This document shows, piece by piece, positions 51,430 to 59,930 of a stretch of DNA of 64,000 bases. The notes beneath the pieces are model-generated. The model searched no databases and was not told the DNA's origin. It saw nothing but the letters and a program-made list of their open reading frames with translations. The stretch comes from Bosea vaviloviae (GTDB taxonomy: Bacteria; Pseudomonadota; Alphaproteobacteria; Rhizobiales; Beijerinckiaceae). Where the stretch lies: assembly GCF_001741865.1 (NCBI RefSeq), contig NZ_CP017147.1, positions 1,479,001-1,543,000 of the forward strand, given 5' to 3'. Both the position numbers and the translations under genes were made by a program. Position 1 is the stretch's first letter, and the number at the start of each line of letters is the position of its first letter.

Positions 51430-52266
51430 ATGACTATCGACGGACGCACCCGCGTCATCGTCCATCTCGCCTATCCGTCCGCGCATCTGCGGACGCCGAC
51501 GCTGTTCAACGCTCGCTGTGTCGAGCGTGGCGTCAATGCCGTGCTCGTGCCCTGGGAGATTGCGCCCGGCGATCTCGCCGCGACCTGGGCCACATTGCGC
51601 ACGGCGCGCAGCCTGGCCGGCGCCATCGTGACGATTCCTCACAAGGAGACCGCGGCCACGCATTGCGACAGGCTGGAGGGCGTGGCGGCCGAGCTCGGCG
51701 TCGCCAATATCGTGCGCCGCGACGCGGACGGCGCGATGACCGGGCGGCTCTATGACGGGCTCGGCTTCGTCGCCGGCCTGCGCCAGCATGGCTATGAGCC
51801 GAAAGGCCGCCGGACATTGCTGCTCGGTGCCGGCGGGGCGGCAACCGCGCTCGCCCAGGCCTTGCTCGAAGCTGGCGTTTCCGAGCTCGTCATCGCCAAC
51901 CGCAATGCCGCACGCGGCGAGGCGCTCGCCGCCCGGCTGCGCCGGCTCAACCCTGACAGTGTGGTCGCGACCGGCGCAGCTGACGCGACCGGCTTCGACC
52001 TCGTCGTCAACGGCACCTCCGTTGGGCTCGACGGTGACCCATCGAGCCCAGTCGACATCGCCACGATCGAGCCCGGCAGCATGGTCTCCGACATCGTCAT
52101 GAAACCGGCGATGACGCCTTTGCTGATCGGGGCGCTCACGCGCGGGGCCCAGATTCACCAGGGCGAGCACATGCTTGCCGCGCAGGTCGATCTCTTCATC
52201 GATTTCCTCATCAGCGACGCCGCCGCCGGCAATGAAACCCGGCGCCCGGCGCTTCGCCTCGCTTGA
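51430..52266 (+). CDS. Shikimate dehydrogenase-like oxidoreductase
   Basis: This is a 278-residue protein of the AroE/SDH family: VTIPHKE with the catalytic Lys (residues about 62-68), a dinucleotide motif GAGGAA near 133-138, and NRNAARGEALA as the NADP-binding stretch. The substrate-binding SxS pattern of true shikimate dehydrogenase is missing; the corresponding region reads HLAYPSAHLRTPTLFNA. It is thus more likely a related dehydrogenase for another polyol acid. ATG 51430 follows GGGGAGG. The iron-ADH-type gene follows after 26 bp. Confidence 0.85.
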   Translation: MTIDGRTRVIVHLAYPSAHLRTPTLFNARCVERGVNAVLVPWEIAPGDLAATWATLRTARSLAGAIVTIPHKETAATHCDRLEGVAAELGVANIVRRDADGAMTGRLYDGLGFVAGLRQHGYEPKGRRTLLLGAGGAATALAQALLEAGVSELVIANRNAARGEALAARLRRLNPDSVVATGAADATGFDLVVNGTSVGLDGDPSSPVDIATIEPGSMVSDIVMKPAMTPLLIGALTRGAQIHQGEHMLAAQVDLFIDFLISDAAAGNETRRPALRLA

Positions 52267-52292
52267 CCTCAACCCGAACGAGACCTCGACCT

Positions 52293-53384
52293 ATGATCAT
52301 CTTCGGCTCACCACGACGCTATCTTCAGGGTCGCGACGCGATCGCGCGGCTCGGTGAGGAGGTCGCCAAGCTCGGCAAGACGGCAGTGCTGGTTGCCGAC
52401 GCCCATGTCCTCGATCTCGTCGGCGCCAAGGCGCAGGCGAGCTGCAAGGCTGCCGGCATCGTGCTCACGCCGATCACCTTCGGCGGCGAGATCACCCATG
52501 CCGAGGTCGAGCGCATGGCGGGCCTCTGCGGCGCGAATCCGCCCGAGGTCGTGATCGCGGCCGGCGGCGGCAAGACCATCGATGCCGGCAAGTTCCTCTC
52601 CGGCAAGATCAAGGCGAAGCTCGCGACCATGCCGACGGTGGCGTCGAATGATTCCCCAACCAGCCACATCATCGTGGTCTATGACGAGAACCATAAGCTC
52701 ACCGGCGTCGAGAAGCTTGCCGGCAATCCCGACCTCGTGCTGGTCGATACTGCGGTCATCGCCAAGGCCCCGGCGGCGCTGCTGTCGGCCGGCATAGGCG
52801 ATGCCATCGTCAAGCGCTTCGAGGTCGAGCAATGCGTCGGCGTGCGCGGCAATAACGTCTTCGGCGGGCGCTCGCCCCTGACGGCTCTGGCATTGGCCCA
52901 TGCCTGCTACGACACGGTGCGTGTCGATGCCGTCGCGGCCCTGGCGGCGGTTGGGCGCGGCGAGCCCGACGAGGCGCTGGAGCGCATGATCGAGGCGAGC
53001 GTGCTGATGAGCGGGCTTGCTTTCGAGAGCGGTGGCTTGTCCGTCTGTCATGCCATGACGCGCGGCCTCTCGGCGGTGCCCGGGCCGGCCTCGGCGCTGC
53101 ACGGCCATCAGGTCGCCTATGGCCTGCTTGTCCAGCTCGCTCTGGAGGGGCGCGCGGCGGATTTCATCGCCGATATCCGGGGCTTTTTCGCGCAGGTCGG
53201 CCTGCCGCTATCGCTTGCCGATCTCGGTTTTACCGGCGGCGCGGCCGAGATCGCGACAATCGCGGAATTGACCGCGCAGGCCGCGCATATGAAGCATTTC
53301 GAGCGGCCGGTCTCAGCTCTGGATCTTGTTGCGGCGATCGAGTCGGTCGAGGCTGCCGCTCTCGTCAAGAAGGATGCTGCCTGA
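52293..53384 (+). CDS. Glycerol dehydrogenase-like, metal-dependent alcohol dehydrogenase
   Basis: This is a 363-residue protein of the iron-containing ADH/glycerol dehydrogenase family. NAD-binding GGGKTIDAGKF; metal-ligand regions GIGDAIVKRFE (Asp), SVCHAMTRG (His) and LHGHQVAYG (His) are all present, with TVASNDSPTSHIIVVYDENHKL matching the glycerol-dehydrogenase branch. It is likely to oxidise or reduce a polyol or short ketose. The stop shares a base with the next ATG. ATG 52293 was preferred to TTG 52263, which lacks a ribosome-binding site. Confidence 0.88.
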   Translation: MIIFGSPRRYLQGRDAIARLGEEVAKLGKTAVLVADAHVLDLVGAKAQASCKAAGIVLTPITFGGEITHAEVERMAGLCGANPPEVVIAAGGGKTIDAGKFLSGKIKAKLATMPTVASNDSPTSHIIVVYDENHKLTGVEKLAGNPDLVLVDTAVIAKAPAALLSAGIGDAIVKRFEVEQCVGVRGNNVFGGRSPLTALALAHACYDTVRVDAVAALAAVGRGEPDEALERMIEASVLMSGLAFESGGLSVCHAMTRGLSAVPGPASALHGHQVAYGLLVQLALEGRAADFIADIRGFFAQVGLPLSLADLGFTGGAAEIATIAELTAQAAHMKHFERPVSALDLVAAIESVEAAALVKKDAA

Positions 53385-54211
53385 TGAGCTCTCCTTCCCT
53401 GCCAACCAGGCGCATCGCTGATTTCTCGCTCGACGGTCGCATCGCGCTCGTCACAGGGGCTGGACGCGGCATCGGCTTCTCGATTGCCCGCGGCTTCGCC
53501 GAGGCCGGTGCGACGGTCATCATCAACGACGTCAACCCGGCGGCAGCGCAAGCCGCCAGCGATGTCCTGTGCGCGGATGGCTACAAGGCCGAGCCGCAGG
53601 CCTTCGATGTCACCGATCATCCGGCGGGTGCCGCCGCGATCGACACCATCGTCGCGCGCCATGGCAAGCTCGACATCCTGATGAACAATGCCGGCATCCT
53701 GATCCGCAAGCCGGTCGAGACGCATGACATGTCCGATTGGGACAAGGTCATCGCGATCAACCTGACCTCGCTTTATGCGCTTGCCCGAGAGGCGACGCGG
53801 CATATGCGCAAGGCCGGCTATGGCCGCATCATCAACACCGCCTCGCTGATGGGTATCTCGTCGCGGCCGGGCGTGATCTCCTATGTCGCCGCCAAGCATG
53901 GCGTCGTCGGCATCACCCGTGCGCTCGCCGCCGAACTCGGCGCCTATGGCATCACCGTCAACGCCATCGGGCCGGGTTATATCGAGACCGAGATCAACAA
54001 GGCGACGCTCGCCGACGGCCGCTTCCACAAGCAGGTGGTCGACCGCACGCCGCTGGCGCGCTGGGCTTCGCCCGACGAGTTGGCGGGACCGGCCGTCTTC
54101 CTCGCCTCGGCTGCCGCCGGCTTCGTCTCCGGCCATGTGCTGATGGTCGATGGCGGCATGTCGGCGACGCTGTTCCAGCCGGAAGTGACCGATCTGGGGC
54201 TCGCGGCATGA
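53384..54211 (+). CDS. Short-chain dehydrogenase/reductase
   Basis: This is a 275-residue classical SDR: TGAGRGIG at about 24-31, NNAG at about 102-105, a catalytic Ser (TASLM), YVAAK as YxxxK and NAIGPGYIETEIN. It resembles gluconate 5-dehydrogenase-like sugar-acid dehydrogenases. Its 3' end overlaps the enolase-superfamily gene by 4 bp. The full set of catalytic residues contrasts with 33946-34701. Confidence 0.9.
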   Translation: MSSPSLPTRRIADFSLDGRIALVTGAGRGIGFSIARGFAEAGATVIINDVNPAAAQAASDVLCADGYKAEPQAFDVTDHPAGAAAIDTIVARHGKLDILMNNAGILIRKPVETHDMSDWDKVIAINLTSLYALAREATRHMRKAGYGRIINTASLMGISSRPGVISYVAAKHGVVGITRALAAELGAYGITVNAIGPGYIETEINKATLADGRFHKQVVDRTPLARWASPDELAGPAVFLASAAAGFVSGHVLMVDGGMSATLFQPEVTDLGLAA

Positions 54212-55350
54212 CAAGCTCGCCCGCTCTCTCCGCTGCAGCCGGGACGGCTGCAATGCCGGCCGTGACTGCGGTCGAGGCGATGCATTGCCGCATTCCCTTT
54301 CCGAGCCCGCTCCAGCTCGGCAAGGTGCATATGACGCATCGCGACTATGTCCTGGTCCGCATCCGTCTCGCTGATGGCGGCGTGGGCCATGCGGTCGGCT
54401 TCGAGCGCGGCATGCCGCTGCTCGATCTGGTGACGCGGGTCGCGCCCTTCTATGTCGGCCGGTCCCCGGAGATGCGCGCCGCCGCGCGGCAGGCGGCCGA
54501 AGCCGCGACGCCGCCGGCACGCGCCGTGCTGATGCGCGGCATCAGCCTGCTCGACATCGCGATGTGGGATGCGCTCGGCCGCGCCCGCGAACTGCCGCTC
54601 TGGGCACTGCTCGGCGGCGCGCGGATGCGCGTCCCGGTGATGCCCGTTATCGGCTATGGCGCCTCGATCGAGGCGGTGACCGGCCAATGCGCCGATCTGG
54701 CCGGACGCGGCTTCCGCACGATCAAGATCATGATCAACGGCACCGACACGGCCGCCGACCGCGCCTTGCTGGAAGCCGTGCGCGGCGCGATGCCGGACGA
54801 TGTCGCCTTCGGCATCGACGCGCACTGGTCCTGGAAGACGATCGAGGATGCGCTGCCGACCTGCCTGCTGGCGCAGGATCTCGGCGCGGCCTTCATCGAG
54901 GATCCCTTCTTGCCGCAGCAATGGCGCAATGTCGGTGATCTGCAGGCGCAGATCGGCGTGCCGATCGCTGTCGGCGAGGATGTGATCGACCGCTACGGCT
55001 TCCGCGATCTTGCCGAGTCCGCCCGCATCCTGCGCATCGACGCCTCCGTCAGCGGCGGCCTCACCGGCGCGGTCGAGGCGCTGCATCTGGCGACGATCAT
55101 GGATCGCGAGGTCATCCCGCATGTCTTCCCGACGCTGCATGGCCAGCTCGCGGCTGCCTTCCCGGCGATCCGCTGCGTCGAGATGATCCTCCCCGAAGTC
55201 GGCGCCGACCCGATCGACCGGCTGCTCAGCGAGGAGGCGCGCATCGAGGACGGCGATCTGCTGATCTCGCAGGCCCCTGGCGCGGCGATCGCCTTCGACT
55301 GGGACCGTGCGGCGGGCTTTGCGCTGCGCACCGAGCGGGTGGGATCATGA
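54208..55350 (+). CDS. Enolase-superfamily, mandelate racemase-type enzyme
   Basis: This is a 380-residue protein with mandelate-racemase-type barrel. Lys 173 is followed by Met 175 (KIM) instead of KxK. Metal ligands are D204 (GIDAHWSW), E231 (FIEDP) and E257 (VGEDV); D278 (LRIDAS) and H305 (IPHVF) form the usual Asp-His pair. With one active-site Lys missing, it probably uses the Asp-His base on one face to dehydrate or epimerise a hydroxy acid. It overlaps genes on both sides by 4 bp. Confidence 0.87.
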   Translation: MTSSPALSAAAGTAAMPAVTAVEAMHCRIPFPSPLQLGKVHMTHRDYVLVRIRLADGGVGHAVGFERGMPLLDLVTRVAPFYVGRSPEMRAAARQAAEAATPPARAVLMRGISLLDIAMWDALGRARELPLWALLGGARMRVPVMPVIGYGASIEAVTGQCADLAGRGFRTIKIMINGTDTAADRALLEAVRGAMPDDVAFGIDAHWSWKTIEDALPTCLLAQDLGAAFIEDPFLPQQWRNVGDLQAQIGVPIAVGEDVIDRYGFRDLAESARILRIDASVSGGLTGAVEALHLATIMDREVIPHVFPTLHGQLAAAFPAIRCVEMILPEVGADPIDRLLSEEARIEDGDLLISQAPGAAIAFDWDRAAGFALRTERVGS

Positions 55351-55826
55351 CCGCTACCCTGCAGCAGGACGTGACCGTGACGCCGCGTTCGATCAGCTTT
55401 GGCCATACCGGCTTCATCACACCCGATATCGAGCGCTCCGTCGCCTTCTGGACGAAGGTCCTGGGCTTCCGCGCCGACCCGATCGGCGAGCGCAGCGCGC
55501 CCTGGCTGCAGAGCTTCATCGGCGTTCCCGGCGCGCATATGCGCCTCGTCCATCTCTTCGGCCATGGCGCGCATATCGAGTTCATCGAATTCGTCTCGCC
55601 GCAGGGCGAGGCGATCCGCCCGGCGGCCAACCAGCCTGGTGCCGCGCATATCTGCCTGCGCGTGACCCGGCTTGCGGCGTTGCGGCAGGAGATCCTCGAC
55701 GCCGGCGGCGCGCTTCAGGGCGAGATCAGCGAAATCACCGAAGGCATCGCCAAGGGATTGCGCGGTCTCTTCATGCGCGATCCTCACGGCATCCTGATAG
55801 AGCTCGTCGAAGTTCCCGAGGAGTAG
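55347..55826 (+). CDS. VOC/glyoxalase-family protein
   Basis: This is a 159-residue protein of the vicinal oxygen chelate superfamily with paired beta-alpha-beta modules: GHTGFITPDIERSVAFWTKVLGFR, HIEFIEFVSP, AAHICLRV and FMRDPHGILIELVEV. His and Glu residues are placed as metal ligands in GHTG, IEF, HIC and IELVE. It may be an epimerase, isomerase or dioxygenase-like enzyme on an intermediate of the operon. Confidence 0.85.
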   Translation: MTATLQQDVTVTPRSISFGHTGFITPDIERSVAFWTKVLGFRADPIGERSAPWLQSFIGVPGAHMRLVHLFGHGAHIEFIEFVSPQGEAIRPAANQPGAAHICLRVTRLAALRQEILDAGGALQGEISEITEGIAKGLRGLFMRDPHGILIELVEVPEE

Positions 55827-55830
55827 AGCG

Positions 55831-56535
55831 ATGCCCGAGACGCGGTCACCGATCAAACAGGTCAGCAAGGACAATCTGTCCGCCAGGATCTATGCGCAGA
55901 TGCGCGGAGCCCTGATGGAAGGTCAGTTCGAGCCGGGCGAACGCGTGACGATCGCGGCGCTCGCCACGCAGTTCGGCACCAGCATCACGCCGGTTCGCGA
56001 GACGATCTTCCGCCTCGTCAGCGAGCATGCGCTCGAGATGCGTGCGGCGACGGCGGTTCATGTCCCGCGCCTCGACCCGGCCCGGCTGCGCGAGGTGCAG
56101 TTGATCCGCGTCGAGCTCGAAGGGGCGGCAGCCGAGCGGGCAGCACAGAAGATCACGGCCAAACAACTGGCCGAACTGACCGAGATCCATCAGCGCTTCC
56201 TCAAGGCCGCGGCGGTCGATCCGGCGGAGGCGAGCATCCGCAACCGCGACTTCCATTTCGCCCTGCTGCGTGTCGCCGAATTGCCGATCCTGGAAAGCAT
56301 CGTCGAGAACGCCTGGGTGCTGATGGGGCCGTTCCTGCGGCTGTTCCACGTCCATATCCCCAAGCGCCAGATGACCGGCGAGGAGCATCTGCATCACGAT
56401 GTCCTGGAGGCCCTGCGCCGAGGCGATGCACAGGGCGCTCGCGCCGCGATCCAGGAGGATATCCGCTGGGGCAGCGTCCTGATCGATGCGCTGGAGCAGC
56501 AGAATGAGGCGAAGCGGCTGGCGGGGTCCGGTTGA
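55831..56535 (+). CDS. GntR-family transcriptional regulator (FCD type)
   Basis: This is a 234-residue regulator: winged HTH (LSARIYAQMRGALMEGQFEPGERVTIAALATQFGTSITPVRETIFRLVSEHALEM) followed by an FCD domain (RNRDFHFALLRVAELP, HLHHDVLEALRRGD). It is the last gene of the plus-strand enzyme block, 4 bp after the VOC gene. A copy of the 26-bp regulatory element begins 22 bp after its stop, so it may regulate the sugar importer that follows. Confidence 0.9.
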   Translation: MPETRSPIKQVSKDNLSARIYAQMRGALMEGQFEPGERVTIAALATQFGTSITPVRETIFRLVSEHALEMRAATAVHVPRLDPARLREVQLIRVELEGAAAERAAQKITAKQLAELTEIHQRFLKAAAVDPAEASIRNRDFHFALLRVAELPILESIVENAWVLMGPFLRLFHVHIPKRQMTGEEHLHHDVLEALRRGDAQGARAAIQEDIRWGSVLIDALEQQNEAKRLAGSG

Positions 56536-56556
56536 GTGCAGGGCTGGGCGACCCGT

Positions 56557-56582
56557 CTTGTAAAATATCACAACATGTTTAT
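56557..56582. promoter_or_regulatory. 26-bp shared promoter/operator element, copy 2
   Basis: This is an exact copy of 44051-44076. In the plus direction TTGTAA is followed 16 bp later by TATCAT, pointing at the sugar importer. Similarity to the region at 44077 continues for about another 50 bp (ggagccg, agttcc, gcggagga), at roughly 70%, so this seems to be a duplicated and partly decayed GntR promoter region. The leader from here to the binding-protein gene is about 300 bp. Confidence 0.75.
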
Positions 56583-56886
56583 CATCGCTCGTGACGGAGC
56601 CGAGCTTAAGAAGTTCCGCAGCGGAGGAAAGTCAGGCGGCAGGCCCTGGAGATGATCCAGGCGCGCCGAAGCGGAGCAAGCGCTCCGTCCCACCTTCGCC
56701 AGCGAGAGATTGAGCCCGTCGCCCGGGCTGGAATTCAGGGACCGAGCGGGCCGCAGTTTCGCTCGCTGTCCCAGCCGTTTGACGTGGAGAAAGACACGAC
56801 AATCCGCGGCTGAGCGCGCCGCTTCAACCATCGGCGACCCGGAAACCGGGCGCTTTCGCCTCACGGGGCATAATCGGAGGAACGCT
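56583..56886. other. Leader region of the sugar importer operon
   Basis: This is about 300 bp between the shared element and the binding-protein start. The first part resembles the GntR leader at 44077-44130. The rest shows no convincing gene, hairpin or riboswitch, and open frames across it look non-coding. The ribosome-binding site GGAGGA at its end serves ATG 56887. Confidence 0.45.
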
Positions 56887-58134
56887 ATGACTGGGATTTC
56901 GAGGACTGGGATTTCGAGACGCACAGTGCTGCAGGCCGCATCTGGCGCCGCGGCCATGAACGTGACGCGCAGCTTCGCGCAGACCAAGGAGACCCTGACT
57001 TTCGCCGCCGGTCTCTTCGCCGAGGCGGGACGCGGCGACAAGACGCGCGCCTGGGTCGACAAGTTCAACAAGAGCCAGGATCGCTACGCCATCGAGCCCG
57101 TGGCGATTTCGTTCTCGAAGCTCGCCGACACCGTCTTCACCCAGATGGGCGGCGGCGGCGGTCCCGACTTGATCCGCTTCGACCAGACCGATTTCTTCGC
57201 CGCCGTGCCCGCTGGGCGCCTCTTCCCGGTCGATGATCTGCTCGACCTGTCCAAGTACAAGTTCCAGGCCGCCGATAAATTCGTGAAGGTCGACGGCAAG
57301 CGCATCGGCATTGCCTTCGAGACCGCCAACTACGCGATGCTCTACAACCCGGCCTTGCTCAAGGACGGCACGCCGCCGAAGGATTTCGACGCCTTCGTCG
57401 CGGCCGCCAAGGAGGCGACAGGCAAGGGCAAGTTCGGCTACGCCTACCGGGCGACCATGCCGGAGCGGGCCGGCTTCTGGTTCGATCTGTCGAATTATGT
57501 CTACGGCTTCGGCGGCCAATGGGGCGGCAATGGCGAACCCACGCTGAACAGCCCCGAGGTGATCGAGGCGATCACCCAATACAAGCGCGTCTACGATCTC
57601 GGCGTGATCCCGAAGGGCGCGGATGCGGCGACCTACCGGCGCATGTTCTGGGAAGGCAAGATCGCGATGAACGTCGACAATGGCGGCGTCGGCGGCATCT
57701 TCTCGGCCCAGGCTCCAGACTTCAAGTTCGACGCTGCACCCTCGCCCTTCCCCAACAAGACGCAGGGCATCACGCTGACCATGCTGGCGTTCAACGCCAA
57801 TTCGAAGAAGAAGGCCGCCGCCGCCGCCTTCATCGAATGGATGCTGCAGCCCGAGCCGCAGGCCGAACTCCAGCTGCTTCTGGGCGCTTCCAATGTCGCG
57901 ACGCAGATCCCGCGCGCCGAGGAGGAGCTCAAGAAGTACCCCTGGGTCACGGCCTTCGACCAGAATACGCCCAATGGCCAGCCCTTCCTGGTTCGCTCGC
58001 TGGAGAGCAAGACGCTCGATTTCCAGCAGGTCGTCTGCGAGAACGTGCTGCGCTGCCTGATCGGCGGAGAATCGCCCAAGCAGGTGATGGCCGACGCTCA
58101 GGCCCAGGCGCTCAGCCGCATTCTCCGGCGCTGA
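56887..58134 (+). CDS. ABC transporter substrate-binding protein, sugar type
   Basis: This is a 415-residue family 1 sugar-binding protein with a twin-arginine signal peptide (ISRRTVLQAASGAAA). Its start is duplicated by a 15-bp tandem repeat (56890-56919), giving TGISRTGISRR. The core has TQMGGGGGPDLIRFDQTDFFAA, FGYAYRATMPERAGFWFDLSNYVYGFGG and GKIAMNVDNGG. ATG 56887 has GGAGGA six bases upstream. It is the first gene of a Mal-type importer operon ending with the idonate-dehydrogenase-like gene. Confidence 0.93.
   Translation: MTGISRTGISRRTVLQAASGAAAMNVTRSFAQTKETLTFAAGLFAEAGRGDKTRAWVDKFNKSQDRYAIEPVAISFSKLADTVFTQMGGGGGPDLIRFDQTDFFAAVPAGRLFPVDDLLDLSKYKFQAADKFVKVDGKRIGIAFETANYAMLYNPALLKDGTPPKDFDAFVAAAKEATGKGKFGYAYRATMPERAGFWFDLSNYVYGFGGQWGGNGEPTLNSPEVIEAITQYKRVYDLGVIPKGADAATYRRMFWEGKIAMNVDNGGVGGIFSAQAPDFKFDAAPSPFPNKTQGITLTMLAFNANSKKKAAAAAFIEWMLQPEPQAELQLLLGASNVATQIPRAEEELKKYPWVTAFDQNTPNGQPFLVRSLESKTLDFQQVVCENVLRCLIGGESPKQVMADAQAQALSRILRR
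56890..56919 (+). repeat. Two tandem 15-bp units at the start of the sugar-binding protein
   Basis: Two copies (56890-56904 and 56905-56919) of actgggatttcgagN differ at the last base and encode TGISR twice. The repeat lengthens the region before the twin-arginine motif by five residues. Confidence 0.8.
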
Positions 58135-58135
58135 C

Positions 58136-59089
58136 ATGACGGACGCCGCCCTGAGGCAGCCGCAGCTGTCGCGTTCACCGATCGCGCGGGGGACCGCGCG
58201 GCTCGACGGCAATCCGTGGACGCCCTATCTCTTCGCTGCACCCGTGGTGCTCTATCTTCTGCTGTTTCAGGGGTATCCGCTGCTGCGCGAGCTCATGCTG
58301 AGCTTCACGCAGACCTCGCTGCTGACGCCGCAGACCTCGCATTTCGTCGGCATGCGCAATTATGCCGAATTGGCCGCGCGGCCGGATTTCTGGCGCGTGA
58401 TCGGCGTGACCGCGCTCTACACCGCCATCTGCGTCGTGCTTGCGATCGCGCTGGGGCTGGGAGCCGCGCTCCTGCTCGACCGGCCGTTCCGGGGGCGGGG
58501 CATAGCGCGTGCGCTCGTCACCATCCCCTGGGCGGCGCCGCCGGTCGCGGTCGCAACCGTCTTCGCCTGGATGCTCAATGCGCAATACGGCATCTTCAAT
58601 CACTGGCTGAAGCTGCTGGATCTCGAGATCGGCTATGAGAGCTGGCTCGACAATCCCAGGCTCGCATTGCCGGCGATCCTCTTCACCACGATCTGGCAGA
58701 TCTTCCCCTTCTCCTCGGTCGTGCTGCTTGCTGCGCTCCAGGGCGTGTCCGAGGAGGTCCGCGAGGCCGCCCAGATCGATGGCGCCGACAAGCTCAGCAT
58801 CTTCAAGGTCGCGGTCTGGCCGACGATCCGGCCGACGGTGGCTCTGCTCGTGCTCTTCGTCACCATCTGGTCGCTGCGCCGCTTCGACCTGATCTGGGTG
58901 ATGACGCAGGGCGGGCCGATCGGCGCGACCAAGACGCTCGTCATCGAGCTGTACACCCGCGCCTTCGTTGCGCGCGAGCTCGGCGAGGCGGCCGCCGTCG
59001 GCATGGTCGGGCTCTCGATCGCGCTCGTGGTCACGGTGGTCTATTTCTGGGCGACGCAGCGCGCCGAACGGGCGGAGGGTCGCAGCTGA
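58136..59089 (+). CDS. ABC transporter permease, MalF/UgpA-type
   Basis: This is a 317-residue sugar permease: PYLFAAPVVLYLLLFQGYPLLRELMLSF, NIPWAAPPVA-like segment (TIPWAAPPVAVATVFAWMLN) and the coupling loop SEEVREAAQIDGADKLSIFKVAVWPTIRP. It begins one base after the binding-protein stop and ends by sharing a base with the MalG-type start. Confidence 0.93.
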   Translation: MTDAALRQPQLSRSPIARGTARLDGNPWTPYLFAAPVVLYLLLFQGYPLLRELMLSFTQTSLLTPQTSHFVGMRNYAELAARPDFWRVIGVTALYTAICVVLAIALGLGAALLLDRPFRGRGIARALVTIPWAAPPVAVATVFAWMLNAQYGIFNHWLKLLDLEIGYESWLDNPRLALPAILFTTIWQIFPFSSVVLLAALQGVSEEVREAAQIDGADKLSIFKVAVWPTIRPTVALLVLFVTIWSLRRFDLIWVMTQGGPIGATKTLVIELYTRAFVARELGEAAAVGMVGLSIALVVTVVYFWATQRAERAEGRS

Positions 59090-59916
59090 TGCGTAGCCCC
59101 GCCTCCCACGCCATCCGCATGGCGCTGATCCTGATCCTGCTTAGCGTCTCGGTGTTTCCGATCTACTGGATGGTCGTCACTTCGCTGACCTCCTCGGCGA
59201 ACCTCTTCGCCGACACGCCACAGCTGGTTCCCGATCCGGCGCAGGCCTTCAACTACGCCGACACCTTCAGCCATACCGGCGTGCTGATCTGGCTGCGCAA
59301 CAGCGCGATCGTCGCCATCGGCACGATGGTGCTCTCGATCCTGCTGGCGATCCTGCCGGCCTATGCGCTGTCGCGCTTCCGCTTCCGCGGCAAGGGCGCG
59401 CTCGGCTTCCTGCTCTTTGCGACGCAGATGCTGCCCGAGGCGATGCTGGTGGTGCCGCTCTATGCGATCTTCGCCAATCTCGCCTTGCTCGACACGCTGG
59501 GCGGGCTGATCCTCGCCAACACCGCCTTCACCGTCCCGGTGATCACCTGGATCCTCAAGGGCGCCATCGATGGCGTGCCGATGGAGATCGAGGAGGCGGC
59601 CCGCGTCGATGGCTGCAGCCGGATCGGCATCGTGCTCCAGGTCGTGGTGCCGGTCGTCGCGCCGACATTGGCGGCAGCCTCGGTCATCGCCTTCTTCCAT
59701 GGCTGGAACGAGTACGTCTTCGCCCAGACCCTGGTCTCGAGCCAGGATCTGCGCACGGCTTCCGTCGGCCTCGCCAGCTTCGTCGGGGAGCTCTCCACCC
59801 CGATCCACACCGTCATGGCCATCGGCGTGATGTACACGCTGCCGGCCGTCCTCTTCTACCTCATGGTCCAGCGCTATGTCGTGGCCGGCATGACCGCCGG
59901 CAGCGTCAAGGGCTGA
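59089..59916 (+). CDS. ABC transporter permease, MalG/UgpE-type
   Basis: This is a 275-residue sugar permease: SVFPIYWMVVTSLTSSANLFADTPQLVP, LPAYALSRFRFRGKGALGFLLFATQMLPEAMLVVPLY, MEIEEAARVDGCSRIGIVLQVVVPVVAP, FFHGWNEYVFAQTL. It completes the channel with the MalF-type subunit. Confidence 0.94.
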   Translation: MRSPASHAIRMALILILLSVSVFPIYWMVVTSLTSSANLFADTPQLVPDPAQAFNYADTFSHTGVLIWLRNSAIVAIGTMVLSILLAILPAYALSRFRFRGKGALGFLLFATQMLPEAMLVVPLYAIFANLALLDTLGGLILANTAFTVPVITWILKGAIDGVPMEIEEAARVDGCSRIGIVLQVVVPVVAPTLAAASVIAFFHGWNEYVFAQTLVSSQDLRTASVGLASFVGELSTPIHTVMAIGVMYTLPAVLFYLMVQRYVVAGMTAGSVKG

Positions 59917-59930
59917 GAAAGCGAACAAAA

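Noticed and set aside
56583..56886. Long leader of the sugar importer considered as a riboswitch
   Set aside because: No recognisable conserved aptamer structure or terminator/anti-terminator pair was found by eye.
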